In this document: positions 1 to 6,016 of the stretch, in pieces
How the letters are laid out: every line of letters begins with the position of its first letter
Numbering within the stretch: position 1 is the stretch's first letter
NCBI GenBank assembly: GCA_039187035.1
Contig: JBCCZS010000144.1
Coordinates: 1 to 8,432 of the forward strand
From: JAJFFW01 sp039187035
Lineage (GTDB): Bacteria; Pseudomonadota; Alphaproteobacteria; Caulobacterales; Parvularculaceae
Direction of reading: 5' to 3'
Length of the DNA stretch: 8,432 nucleotides
Program-made: the position numbers and the translations under genes
Notes under the pieces: generated by a model
Databases searched by the model: none
What the model was told of the DNA's origin: nothing
Seen by the model: only the letters and a program-made list of their open reading frames with translations

Positions 1-793
1 AACCTCCTATTAAACTTGGTTTCAGAATTATATATTGAGGTTGTATTGTTTGTAGTAATTTTTCCTTTTCTGTTACATCAAAAACACCAATTAATTCTTC
101 ATCCAAAGCAATTGGTAATTTAGTTTCTTTACAAAGCCTTGCCATCTGCATATATTGCCCTTGTTGTATAGGTTGTTCAATACTATGTAAGTTATAGCTA
201 GAAAGGCGTTTTAGTTTTTCTGAAGCATTTTCAGGGTTAAAGGCTCCGTTAGCATCCACTCTTAATTCAATAATCTCTGAAGAAAACTTAGATCTTATAT
301 AGGCTAATACCTCTAACTCTGTTTCAAAATCAATAGCACCAATCTTCATTTTTATGCAATCAAAGCCTTCTTTTAATTTGGTATTAATTTGCTTAATCAT
401 AAATTCTTTGTTCCCCATCCATATCAAACCATTGATTGGGATATTATCTTTTGAATCTGTAAATGCTGAGGGGAATAATAAAAAAGGTGAACTGTTTTCT
501 AAAGATTTAAAGGCCATCTCTATACCAAATTGAATACTTGGAAATCCTATGAGTTCAGTATACAAAAAATCAACTCCAAGATGGATATTTTCGCATGTCC
601 ATTTTAGTTTTTCTTCATAATCTGGTCTATCATCTATACTTAAGGTTCTGAGTATCCCACATTCTCCAATCCCTTTTTTTACTCCATCAGAAATCACAAT
701 AAACCAGGTTTCTTTGGTTTTCAAGACCCCTCTAGAGGTACCACTTGGTTGCTTAAATTGAAGAATATATTTATAATATTGGGCATTGATCAT
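1..793 (-). CDS. menC: o-succinylbenzoate synthase, C-terminus cut by the window edge
   Basis: MenC dehydrates SHCHC to o-succinylbenzoate in menaquinone synthesis in the cytoplasm. It belongs to the enolase superfamily. I translated 264 codons from the ATG at 793-791, running off the window at base 1. Family landmarks appear in order: the catalytic lysine motif CIKMKIG (about residues 144-150), metal ligand motif DANGAF (about 180-185), EQPI, ALDEEL, and KPSLIGG at the edge, which carries the second active-site lysine. About 80 residues are missing if the usual length of about 340-350 applies. The start codon overlaps the stop of the upstream hydrolase (ATGA at 793-790), suggesting translational coupling. 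AGGAGG lies 12 bases before the ATG but also encodes Gly-Gly of the hydrolase, so it may be coincidental. The gene is AT-rich, unlike everything beyond 1129. Sequence style suggests Flavobacteriia. The function call is secure. Confidence 0.93.
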   Translation of the reverse strand, partial: MINAQYYKYILQFKQPSGTSRGVLKTKETWFIVISDGVKKGIGECGILRTLSIDDRPDYEEKLKWTCENIHLGVDFLYTELIGFPSIQFGIEMAFKSLENSSPFLLFPSAFTDSKDNIPINGLIWMGNKEFMIKQINTKLKEGFDCIKMKIGAIDFETELEVLAYIRSKFSSEIIELRVDANGAFNPENASEKLKRLSSYNLHSIEQPIQQGQYMQMARLCKETKLPIALDEELIGVFDVTEKEKLLQTIQPQYIILKPSLIGG

Positions 794-1128
794 AATTCGA
801 TACTTCCTCCTATATCTAGTAATACTAGGTCTTTATTTTTTTCAGAGAATTTCTTTTTTGCTTCATCATGATCAATTTCTATGTATCCAAAAGTATCATA
901 ATGTACACCTAATATTTTATCACATTGAACAAAATCACTAGCTATAATAGCATCATCAACTCCCATAGTAAAGTTATCTCCGATAGGTAAAACAGCTAAA
1001 TCTAAATTGTAATTTAAAGGAATTAGTTTCATATCCATTGTTAATGCAGTATCTCCAGCAATATAAATCGTTTTATCTTTTCCTTCAATAATAAACCCTC
1101 CAGGCTGTCCTCCATAAGTACCGTCTGG
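790..1128 (-). pseudogene. UPF0173-type metal-dependent hydrolase, C-terminal half only, broken at the genome junction
   Basis: The minus-strand frame stays open from the stop at 792-790 back to the junction, giving about 112 residues. An internal ATG at 1038 is not the true start, because conserved sequence continues upstream of it: PDGTYGGQPGGF, then YIAGDTALTMDMKLI, typical of the UPF0173 branch of the metallo-beta-lactamase fold. Downstream come a GDNFTMG segment and the late histidine motif VHYDTFGYIEID. The family is about 225-230 residues long, so the N-terminal half with the main HxHxDH metal site is absent. The frame meets TAA at 1137-1135, just past the junction, and the residues there no longer fit the family. 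The physiological substrate of this family is not established. The stop overlaps the start of menC. I mark it as a pseudogene only because it is truncated here; in its source genome it is probably intact. Confidence 0.85.
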
Positions 1129-1130
1129 GC
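1127..1130. other. Junction between AT-rich Flavobacteriia-like and GC-rich alphaproteobacterial DNA
   Basis: Base composition changes abruptly from AT-rich to strongly GC-rich within a few bases. On the left, the hydrolase fits its family up to the proline codon at 1128-1126. On the right, the plus-strand frame fits a CcmD tail from the proline codon at 1130-1132. So the break is between about 1127 and 1130, with at most one or two shared G bases. No inverted repeat, target-site duplication, integrase or insertion sequence is seen on either side. The two truncated genes point in opposite directions and belong to different pathways. The most likely explanation is a chimeric contig; a recent transfer endpoint is possible but less likely. 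Confidence 0.85.
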
Positions 1131-1240
1131 CGGCTTACGGGTTGACGGCGTTCATTCTCGTAGCGCTCGCGTTCGCCCGTTTGCGCCGTTTGCGCCGGGC
1201 GCGGGCGCAAGCCGCACGCGCCGACGACGCCTCGTCTTGA
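1130..1240 (+). pseudogene. ccmD: Probable CcmD (heme exporter subunit D) C-terminal tail, cut at the junction
   Basis: This plus-strand frame opens at the junction and ends at TGA 1238-1240, giving 36 residues. It begins P-A-Y-G-L-T-A, continues as a hydrophobic stretch (FILVALAFA) and ends in an arginine- and alanine-rich tail (RLRRLRRARAQAARADDASS). A conserved (P)AYG start to a single membrane helix followed by a basic cytoplasmic tail is characteristic of CcmD. CcmD is the small membrane protein that helps release heme-loaded CcmE from the CcmABC complex in cytochrome c maturation. Family members are about 45-70 residues, so perhaps 10-20 N-terminal residues are lost. No other ccm gene is in view, so context does not support the call. 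It could be the end of another membrane protein. Confidence 0.5.
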
Positions 1241-1292
1241 AGCCGGCGCCGGCCCCGCCTATGCAGGATGCCGCGGCGCGATGCGCCGCGAT
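1241..1292 (+). repeat. Spacer with two GC-rich dyads between ccmD and tRNA-Leu
   Basis: Just after the ccmD stop there is a perfect 12-base palindrome, GCCGGCGCCGGC (1242-1253). A second dyad, 8-base arms around a 3-base loop (1272-1279 and 1283-1290), ends two bases before the mature tRNA 5' end. Neither is followed by a T-run, so neither is a classical terminator. The second could be a processing signal in the tRNA precursor or simply GC-rich sequence. I see no clear promoter here, so the tRNA may be co-transcribed with the upstream gene. Confidence 0.4.
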
Positions 1293-1378
1293 GCGGACGT
1301 GGTGGAATTGGTAGACACAACAGACTTAAAATCTGTCGGCCTTTGGCCGTGCCGGTTCAAGTCCGGCCGTCCGCACCA
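1293..1378 (+). tRNA. tRNA-Leu (anticodon UAA)
   Basis: A full class II cloverleaf can be drawn by eye. The acceptor stem GCGGACG (1293-1299) pairs with CGTCCGC (1368-1374), followed by discriminator A and an encoded CCA (1376-1378). The anticodon stem ACAGA/TCTGT encloses loop CTTAAAA with anticodon TAA at 1327-1329. The long variable arm CGGCC-TTT-GGCCG is expected for tRNA-Leu. The T arm is GCCGG-TTCAAGT-CCGGC. The anticodon reads UUA and UUG codons. It lies on the plus strand, opposite to the mlaF gene that follows. Confidence 0.97.
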
Positions 1379-1453
1379 CAAGGCTCCGAATCCACAGCTC
1401 GATCGGCGCCCGTCCAACGACCGCTAATTTTTTCAATCAGTTATGATCGGGCG
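1379..1453. terminator. Weak candidate terminator region between tRNA-Leu and the end of mlaF
   Basis: This 75-base gap separates the tRNA from the convergent mlaF stop codon. It holds a T6 run at 1428-1433 on the plus strand that could end tRNA transcription, though no compact GC hairpin sits directly before it. A 7-base inverted repeat (1406-1412 with 1448-1454) closes a 35-base loop around the T-run and touches the mlaF stop. The loop is too long for a standard intrinsic terminator, and there is no A-run serving the minus strand. Read it as a possible stop site only. Confidence 0.25.
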
Positions 1454-2224
1454 CTAGGCGTCGAAGGTCGTTAGCGGGCCTTGCGCGCGGCCGTGCACGA
1501 ACTGGTCGACGATCGGGTCGCCGCTATCGTCAAGGGCGTCCGGCGGGCCGCGCCAAACGATCCGACCGTCATGCAGCATTGCGACCGTATCGGCGATGCG
1601 GCGCGCCGAGGCGAGGTCGTGCGTAATGGAAATCGCCGTCGCGCCGAGCGCGCGCACGCGGTCGATGATCAGCATATTGATCATATCGGCGGTAATCGGG
1701 TCGAGGCCCGTCGTCGGTTCGTCGAAAAACAAAATTGCCGGGTCGGACGCGATGGCGCGTGCGAGCGCCACGCGTTTTTGCATGCCCCCTGAGAGCGCCG
1801 AGGGCGACTGGTCCGCCACCTCTTCGCCGAGCCCGACGTCGGCGAGCGCGGCGAGCGCGCGGTCCCGCGGATCGGCGGCGTGCGCGACGCCTTCGCCGTT
1901 GAGAAGGCGAAACGCGACGTTTCGCCAAATATTGAGGCTGTCGAAGAGCGCGGCGCCTTGGAACAACATGCCGATCTGGCGCGTTGCTTGTTTGCGTTTG
2001 CCGGCCCCGGCCGAGACGATGTTGACGCCGTCGATTTCGATCGATCCGGCGTTCGGGGCCATAAGGCCGAGGACGCACTTCAGCAAGACCGATTTGCCGA
2101 CGCCCGACCGACCGATGACGACGAGCGACTCGCCTTCCGCGACGTCAAGATCGAGACCGTTCATGACGGCTTTATCGCCGAACGACTTTCTCAGACCACG
2201 GATGGAGATTTTCGCTGACGCCAT
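1454..2224 (-). CDS. mlaF: ABC transporter ATPase, MlaF-type (lipid asymmetry maintenance)
   Basis: This 256-residue protein is the cytoplasmic ATPase that powers MlaE-type permeases, which move phospholipids between the inner membrane and the periplasmic MlaD ring to keep outer-membrane asymmetry. Visible motifs: Walker A GRSGVGKS (38-45), Q-loop at Gln89 (LFQGAALFDSL), ABC signature LSGGMQKR (144-151), Walker B ILFFDEP (164-170) with catalytic Glu169, D-loop GLDP, and switch His202 in THD. The length and the FFDEPTTGLDP/SGGMQKR wording fit MlaF rather than a generic importer ATPase. The start ATG at 2224-2222 lies 3 bases after the mlaE stop, with GGAG (2237-2234) 9 bases upstream as ribosome binding site. 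No mlaD follows; the next gene is a tRNA on the other strand. The substrate is inferred from the family. Confidence 0.92.
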   Translation of the reverse strand: MASAKISIRGLRKSFGDKAVMNGLDLDVAEGESLVVIGRSGVGKSVLLKCVLGLMAPNAGSIEIDGVNIVSAGAGKRKQATRQIGMLFQGAALFDSLNIWRNVAFRLLNGEGVAHAADPRDRALAALADVGLGEEVADQSPSALSGGMQKRVALARAIASDPAILFFDEPTTGLDPITADMINMLIIDRVRALGATAISITHDLASARRIADTVAMLHDGRIVWRGPPDALDDSGDPIVDQFVHGRAQGPLTTFDA

Positions 2225-2227
2225 CGG

Positions 2228-3001
2228 TCAGATCTCCACCAAAAACGACGTCATGACGTAATTCGCCGCGAAGATTGCAACCGCCGAGGCGACCACCGCG
2301 GTGCGCGTCGCCGCCCCGACGCCTTGCGCGCCGCCGCGGCTTGTGAAGCCGAAATAGCAGCCCATCAGAGCAATGAGGAAGCCGAACACCGCCGCTTTAA
2401 TGAGCCCGCTGACGACGTCGTCCACCGTCAGAAATTCCTCGATGTTGCGAATGTAAACGGCGCCTTCGAAATCAAGCGCGTAGACCGCGGTCAGATACCC
2501 GCCGAATATGCCGATGACGTCGGCGACCAGCACGAGAAACGGCAGGAGAAGCGTCGTCGCCAGGAAGCGCGGCGCGATTAAATACTTGTACGGATCGACC
2601 GCGAGCGTTTCCATCGCGTCGATCTGGTCGGAAACCCGCATCGCGCCTAGCTCGGCCGCCATCGCGGACGCGGCGCGGCCTGCGACCATCAGGGCCGCAA
2701 AGCCGGGTCCAAGCTCGCGAACGATCGCCACGCTGAGGATCTGCGGTAGGAACGTTTCCGCGTTGAAGCGCGCGGACCCGTCATAGATGTTTAAAGCGAG
2801 GGCCGCGCCGGTGAAGATCGCGGTCAGCCCGACCACCGGTAGCGAATTGAACCCGATGCGCAGCGCGGCCGACAGAAACTCGCGCCAATAATAAGGGCCG
2901 ACGATCCAGGCGGTCAGGCCGCGCACGGCGAACGTGGACATGCCGCCCACCGCGCCGAACGTCGCGAGGCTCGCCCCCCCGATCGCGCCGAATACGCTCA
3001 T
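2228..3001 (-). CDS. mlaE: ABC transporter permease, MlaE-type
   Basis: This 257-residue inner-membrane permease belongs to the MlaE/YrbE family. The diagnostic block at residues 95-137 begins RELGPGFAALMVAGR and continues through AELGAMRVSDQIDAMETLAVDP. It lies between hydrophobic segments: one near residues 53-71, then several from about 140 to the C-terminus. The length is normal for the family. It partners with the downstream MlaF ATPase, and together they would transport glycerophospholipids with an MCE-domain protein (MlaD) that is not encoded here. The gene follows alr after 38 bases with no terminator visible, and mlaF follows after 3 bases, so alr-mlaE-mlaF probably form one transcription unit. 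The Shine-Dalgarno is poor (GGGCGGG shortly before the ATG). Function is confident at family level; the exact lipid is inferred. Confidence 0.92.
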   Translation of the reverse strand: MSVFGAIGGASLATFGAVGGMSTFAVRGLTAWIVGPYYWREFLSAALRIGFNSLPVVGLTAIFTGAALALNIYDGSARFNAETFLPQILSVAIVRELGPGFAALMVAGRAASAMAAELGAMRVSDQIDAMETLAVDPYKYLIAPRFLATTLLLPFLVLVADVIGIFGGYLTAVYALDFEGAVYIRNIEEFLTVDDVVSGLIKAAVFGFLIALMGCYFGFTSRGGAQGVGAATRTAVVASAVAIFAANYVMTSFLVEI

Positions 3002-3039
3002 GTCGCCCGCCCTGTTGCCTCGGCCTCCCGCCGACCGCC

Positions 3040-4107
3040 CTAGAGGTACCGGCGCTCAGCGCGCGGGCCAAGCCCCGTCAGGATTTCGTAGCCGATCGTG
3101 CCCACGTCCGCAGCGAGCCGCTCAATCGGCGCGTGCGGGCCGAATATTTCGGCCGCATCGTCGTCGGCGACGGTTTCGGGCGGGTCGGTGACGTCGACGA
3201 CGGTCAAATCCATGGAAATCCGGCCCGTGATCGCCCGATCTGCCCCGGCGAGGCGCACGCGCGCCCGGTTCGACGCGGCCCGCGGCAGGCCGTCGCCATA
3301 GCCGACGGCGAGCGTTGCAAGGCGGCTCGTCCGCGACAGCGTCGCGGTCCCGTCATAACCCACCGTTTCTCCAGCCGGGGCGGTGCGCACTTGCAGGACC
3401 GGCGCGCGCAAGGTCGCCACGGGCTCAACCGCCGGGTGCGCTTCACCGGCCGCCGTCATGCCGTAAAGCCCGATGCCGAGGCGGGCCAAGTCAAAGCCGA
3501 ACTGCGCCCCCGCAAGGACGCCTCCGGTCGCAGAAAGGCTGCGTCGCGCGTTGGGAAACCGTTCGGCGGCGTGGGCGAAGGCGGCGGCTTGGGCGGCGAG
3601 GCTCGGATGGTCGGGCGTCGCCGCATGCGAGAAATGGCTCATCACGATGTCGACGGCGAGATCGGCCGCGAGAAGCGCGTCGATTTCGTCCGCGGCGACG
3701 CCGAGCCGGTTCATGCCCGTATCGACGTGGACCGCGCACGGCGCGCCCGGCGCCGCGCGGCGCCAGAGTTTCGCTTGCGCGATGCTGTTGACGACGGGGG
3801 TAAGGCGCGCATCGACACACAAGGCGGCGTCTTCCGCGTCGCCGGCTCCATTGAAGACGACGATCTCCGGCGCCAGGCCCTCGCGCTGAAGCGCTGCGCG
3901 CAGGTCCGCCCCCTCGAACGGATAGGCGACGAAGAAACACGCCGCGCCGGCTCTCTGCGCCAACGTCCGCGCTACCGCCGCAGCGCCGAGACCGTAGCCG
4001 CCGCATTTCACGACGGGCGCCGGCGCCGCGTCCGGGGCCAGCGCCGCGAGGCTCTCAAAATTGCGCGTCAGCGCGGCGAGATCGACGTCGAGAACGGGGC
4101 GAACCAT
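3040..4107 (-). CDS. alr: Alanine racemase
   Basis: PLP-dependent interconversion of L- and D-alanine, supplying D-Ala for peptidoglycan in the cytoplasm. From the ATG at 4107-4105 the protein has 355 residues, a normal length. The open frame extends to 4230, but those 41 residues (rich in Arg, Cys and Thr) do not resemble the family, and a promoter lies in that stretch. Visible residues: PLP lysine Lys34 in VVKCGGYGLG, substrate-side HVDTGMNRLG (127-136), His158 in MSHFSHAATPDH, Arg209 in ARLGIGLYG, catalytic tyrosine Tyr270 in AVGYGDGLPR, Met299 in GRISMD, and the C-terminal TIGYEILTGLGPRAERRY. The KCGGYGLG wording departs from the common KA(N/D)AYG(H/L)G. The position often occupied by a carbamylated lysine reads His here, by my own alignment from memory. 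It is the first gene of the probable alr-mlaEF unit and may be leaderless. Confidence 0.96.
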   Translation of the reverse strand: MVRPVLDVDLAALTRNFESLAALAPDAAPAPVVKCGGYGLGAAAVARTLAQRAGAACFFVAYPFEGADLRAALQREGLAPEIVVFNGAGDAEDAALCVDARLTPVVNSIAQAKLWRRAAPGAPCAVHVDTGMNRLGVAADEIDALLAADLAVDIVMSHFSHAATPDHPSLAAQAAAFAHAAERFPNARRSLSATGGVLAGAQFGFDLARLGIGLYGMTAAGEAHPAVEPVATLRAPVLQVRTAPAGETVGYDGTATLSRTSRLATLAVGYGDGLPRAASNRARVRLAGADRAITGRISMDLTVVDVTDPPETVADDDAAEIFGPHAPIERLAADVGTIGYEILTGLGPRAERRYL

Positions 4108-4113
4108 GGCGCG

Positions 4114-4142
4114 ATGATACGCATTGCGGCGCGTCTTGACAG
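4114..4142 (-). promoter_or_regulatory. Candidate promoter of alr
   Basis: On the minus strand, a -35-like CTGTCA (4142-4137, 4 of 6 matches to TTGACA) and a -10-like TATCAT (4119-4114, 5 of 6 matches to TATAAT) are separated by exactly 17 bases. Transcription would begin about 7 bases downstream, near 4107, which is the first base of the alr ATG. There is no Shine-Dalgarno before that ATG, so the two observations agree on a leaderless message. This is prediction from sequence only. Confidence 0.45.
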
Positions 4143-4164
4143 CCGTCGGGGCGGTTCGTACGCC
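4136..4164 (+). promoter_or_regulatory. Candidate promoter of the MATE gene, sharing its -35 with alr
   Basis: A perfect TTGACA (4136-4141) is followed 17 bases later by a weak -10, TACGCC (4159-4164, 2 of 6). The TTGACA overlaps the -35 of the divergent alr promoter by five bases. The predicted start near 4171 would leave a leader of about 47 bases before the MATE ATG. The poor -10 makes this less certain than the alr promoter. Confidence 0.35.
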
Positions 4165-4167
4165 CCG
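4147..4167. repeat. Hairpin or operator-like dyad in the alr-MATE intergenic region
   Basis: Perfect 7-base arms CGGGGCG (4147-4153) and CGCCCCG (4161-4167) surround a 7-base spacer GTTCGTA. The dyad covers the candidate -10 of the MATE promoter, where a repressor site would be effective. No T-run follows, so it is not an intrinsic terminator. No regulator gene lies next to it. GC-rich chance pairing remains possible. Confidence 0.35.
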
Positions 4168-4217
4168 GCTCCCCCGCGTCCCGGCCATAAGGGCGCAGGA
4201 CGCGCAAGGCGACACCC

Positions 4218-5609
4218 ATGTCAGACGCAACCAATCCGGCGGCCGCGACCCGCGCCGAGGCGCTTCGGCCGTGGCGTGCGGAAACGCGCGCTTTGTTGTC
4301 GCTCGGCGCGCCGATGGCGGCGACGCAGCTCATTCAGTTTTCCGTTCAGACCGTCGATCTCCTGATGATCGGTCGTCTGGGCGCGGAACCGTTGGCGGCG
4401 TCGTCGATCGGGTTGGTGTTCTTTTACTTTGCGTTTTTGTTGGGCTTCGGGCCGGCGATGGCGGTCTCGCCGCTCGTCTCGCAGACGCTCGGCGCGAACC
4501 CCGACGACGTGCGCGACGTGCGCCGCTCGGTCCGAATGGCGTTGTGGTCGATCGTCCTGGCGTTCCCCGTCGTCGGTATGTTCTTCCTGCTCTCGCCTGT
4601 CATCATCCGCGGCTTCGGCCAGCCGGAGGCGTTGGCGACGCTGGCGACGCCTTACGTCCTCGCCTTGGCGCCGGGATGGCCGTTCATGATCGCCGTCCTG
4701 GCGCTGCGGAACTTTCTCGCGGCGATCGATCGCACGCGCGTGCCGCTCTACATCATCATCGCGACGACGGCCCTGAATGCCTTGTTGAATTATGTCTTCA
4801 TCTTCGGGGCGTTCGGCGCGCCGCGCCTTGAGCTTGTCGGGGCGGGGATCGCGTCGTCGCTTTCCCATGCGGCCGGTTTCGCCGCGCTCGTCGTCTATAT
4901 CCAACGTGACGCCGCCGCGCGGCGCTTCGCCTTGTTCGTCCGCCTCATGACGCCGGACTGGGAGCGCTTGCGCGAGGTCTTCGTCCTCGGTTGGCCGATA
5001 TCGGTGACGACGGGCTTCGAAGCGATGCTCTTCAACGCGTGCGTTCTCATTATGGGGCGTATCGGCGTGAACGAAGTCGCCGCCTATCAGATCGCGCTCA
5101 ACGTCGCCGCGATCGCCTTTATGGGCCCGTTCGGCTTGTCGATGGCGGGGGCGACGCGGGTCGGGCTCGCGCACGGCGCCGGCGATGCGGCGCGGGTGCG
5201 GCGCGCGGCGGCGGTGACGATCCTCGCGAGCGTCGCGTTGATCAGCGTGTTCGCCGTCGCCTCGACGACCGTCCCGCGCGTGATCGCCGGGTTCTACTTG
5301 GACCGCGCGGATCCCGCCAATGCCGAACTCGTTCGATTGATCGCCGCGTTTTTGCCGATCGCCGGCGCGTTCATGCTCTTCGACGCCGTGCAGGTTGCGG
5401 CGAACCAATGCTTGCGCGGCTTAAAGGATGTCGACCGGCCGATGATCCTGACCGGGATCAGCTATTGGGCCGTCGGCTTTCCGGCCGCCTACGGGCTCGG
5501 ACTGCACACCGAGCTCGGCGCCCGCGGGGTTTGGGTCGGACTTTTGTTGGCGCTGTTGTGCGCGTCGATCCTATTGGGCGCGCGGTTGCATCGATTGACC
5601 CGCGCTTAA
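4218..5609 (+). CDS. MATE-family multidrug/toxin efflux transporter
   Basis: This 463-residue inner-membrane protein matches the size and character of the MATE (NorM/DinF) family, cation-coupled antiporters that export drugs and cationic compounds. After a hydrophilic leader of about 30 residues, the first half opens with SLGAPMAATQLIQFSVQTVDLLMIGRLG, shown here only to point at residues 29-56, where the conserved P, Q and D-x-x-M-x-G-x-L-G pattern of MATE helix 1 is visible. SPLVSQTLGA near residues 88-97 is the usual loop after helix 2. The second half repeats the pattern at LGWPISVTTGFEAMLFNACVLIMGRIG (residues 257-283), as expected for two six-helix bundles. AAGG (4206-4209) stands 8 bases before the ATG. 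The stop overlaps the stop of the convergent small gene. Substrates cannot be read from sequence. Confidence 0.9.
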   Translation: MSDATNPAAATRAEALRPWRAETRALLSLGAPMAATQLIQFSVQTVDLLMIGRLGAEPLAASSIGLVFFYFAFLLGFGPAMAVSPLVSQTLGANPDDVRDVRRSVRMALWSIVLAFPVVGMFFLLSPVIIRGFGQPEALATLATPYVLALAPGWPFMIAVLALRNFLAAIDRTRVPLYIIIATTALNALLNYVFIFGAFGAPRLELVGAGIASSLSHAAGFAALVVYIQRDAAARRFALFVRLMTPDWERLREVFVLGWPISVTTGFEAMLFNACVLIMGRIGVNEVAAYQIALNVAAIAFMGPFGLSMAGATRVGLAHGAGDAARVRRAAAVTILASVALISVFAVASTTVPRVIAGFYLDRADPANAELVRLIAAFLPIAGAFMLFDAVQVAANQCLRGLKDVDRPMILTGISYWAVGFPAAYGLGLHTELGARGVWVGLLLALLCASILLGARLHRLTRA

Positions 5610-5980
5610 GCCGACTTGTCGGAGAGCGTCCGTACGGACGGTTCGTTCAAGAGCGCGGCGAGGTCTTCAAACGCCGAAAACGCGACGGCTTGGTCGCGGG
5701 TCATAGCGTCGATGTCGGCGTTTGCGTCAATCGCGTCCCAGCGCCAGAGCGCCAGCTTGAATAGAACCTCGCGGTGCGTCCGCGCCGAAAGTGTCGCAGC
5801 CGTGCGCAACAGCACCGACTGGACCGTCAACACAGTGTCCGCTTCTTCGTCGTCTGGACGAAGTTTTTGCTGCATACCAATGAAAATTCGAAACAACTTC
5901 TCGATTTGATCATGGTCGCTTGCGCCGGCGTCCGTGCGTGCAAGTTGTTCGATTTCGTGTTTTGCGTCCGCCGGCTTCAT
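5606..5980 (-). CDS. Uncharacterised 124-residue protein, divergent from luxR
   Basis: I do not recognise the family. The frame is open upstream to 6073, but I place the start at the ATG 5980-5978 because GGAGG (5990-5986) lies 5 bases before it, the best ribosome binding site in the window; this gives 124 residues starting MKPADAKHEIEQL. The protein has no signal peptide or membrane segment and looks soluble and mostly helical. It is acidic at residues 9-50 (DAGASDHDQIEKL, RPDDEEAD), then has VLTVQSVLLRTAATLSARTHREVLFKLALWRW, referring to residues 50-81, and an acidic C-terminal part. The paired tryptophans in LALWRWDAID are a possible family marker. Its stop overlaps that of the MATE gene. 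Its divergent placement beside a LuxR receptor suggests it is a target or partner of that regulator; that is inference from position only. Confidence 0.75.
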   Translation of the reverse strand: MKPADAKHEIEQLARTDAGASDHDQIEKLFRIFIGMQQKLRPDDEEADTVLTVQSVLLRTAATLSARTHREVLFKLALWRWDAIDANADIDAMTRDQAVAFSAFEDLAALLNEPSVRTLSDKSA

Positions 5981-6016
5981 CCGTTCCTCCGTTCCGAGTC
6001 GCGCCCGAAAGCGCCG

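Noticed and set aside
1..1128. Horizontal transfer of a Flavobacteriia segment into an alphaproteobacterium
   Set aside because: Possible, but both genes are cut at one point with no integrase, repeat or target duplication, so a chimeric contig is simpler.
1293..1378. tRNA-Leu as an integration site for a mobile element
   Set aside because: No integrase and no repeat of the tRNA 3' end were seen, and housekeeping mlaF follows directly.
1135..1474. Small open frames over tRNA-Leu on both strands
   Set aside because: They include the tRNA sequence itself, and their residues show no protein-like pattern; the tRNA explains the region.
4108..4230. N-terminal extension of alr to an ATG at 4230
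   Set aside because: The extra 41 residues do not resemble Alr and would overlap the start of the divergent MATE gene; the ATG at 4107 gives the normal N-terminus.
3133..4365. Long plus-strand open frame (410 codons) across alr
   Set aside because: It is antisense to a clear alanine racemase and very rich in Arg, Gly and Ala, as expected for a shadow frame in GC-rich DNA. No family motif is seen.
4221..5408. Long minus-strand open frame (395 codons) across the MATE gene
   Set aside because: Extremely rich in Arg, Asp, Glu and His with no hydrophobic pattern; a shadow of the membrane-protein coding frame.
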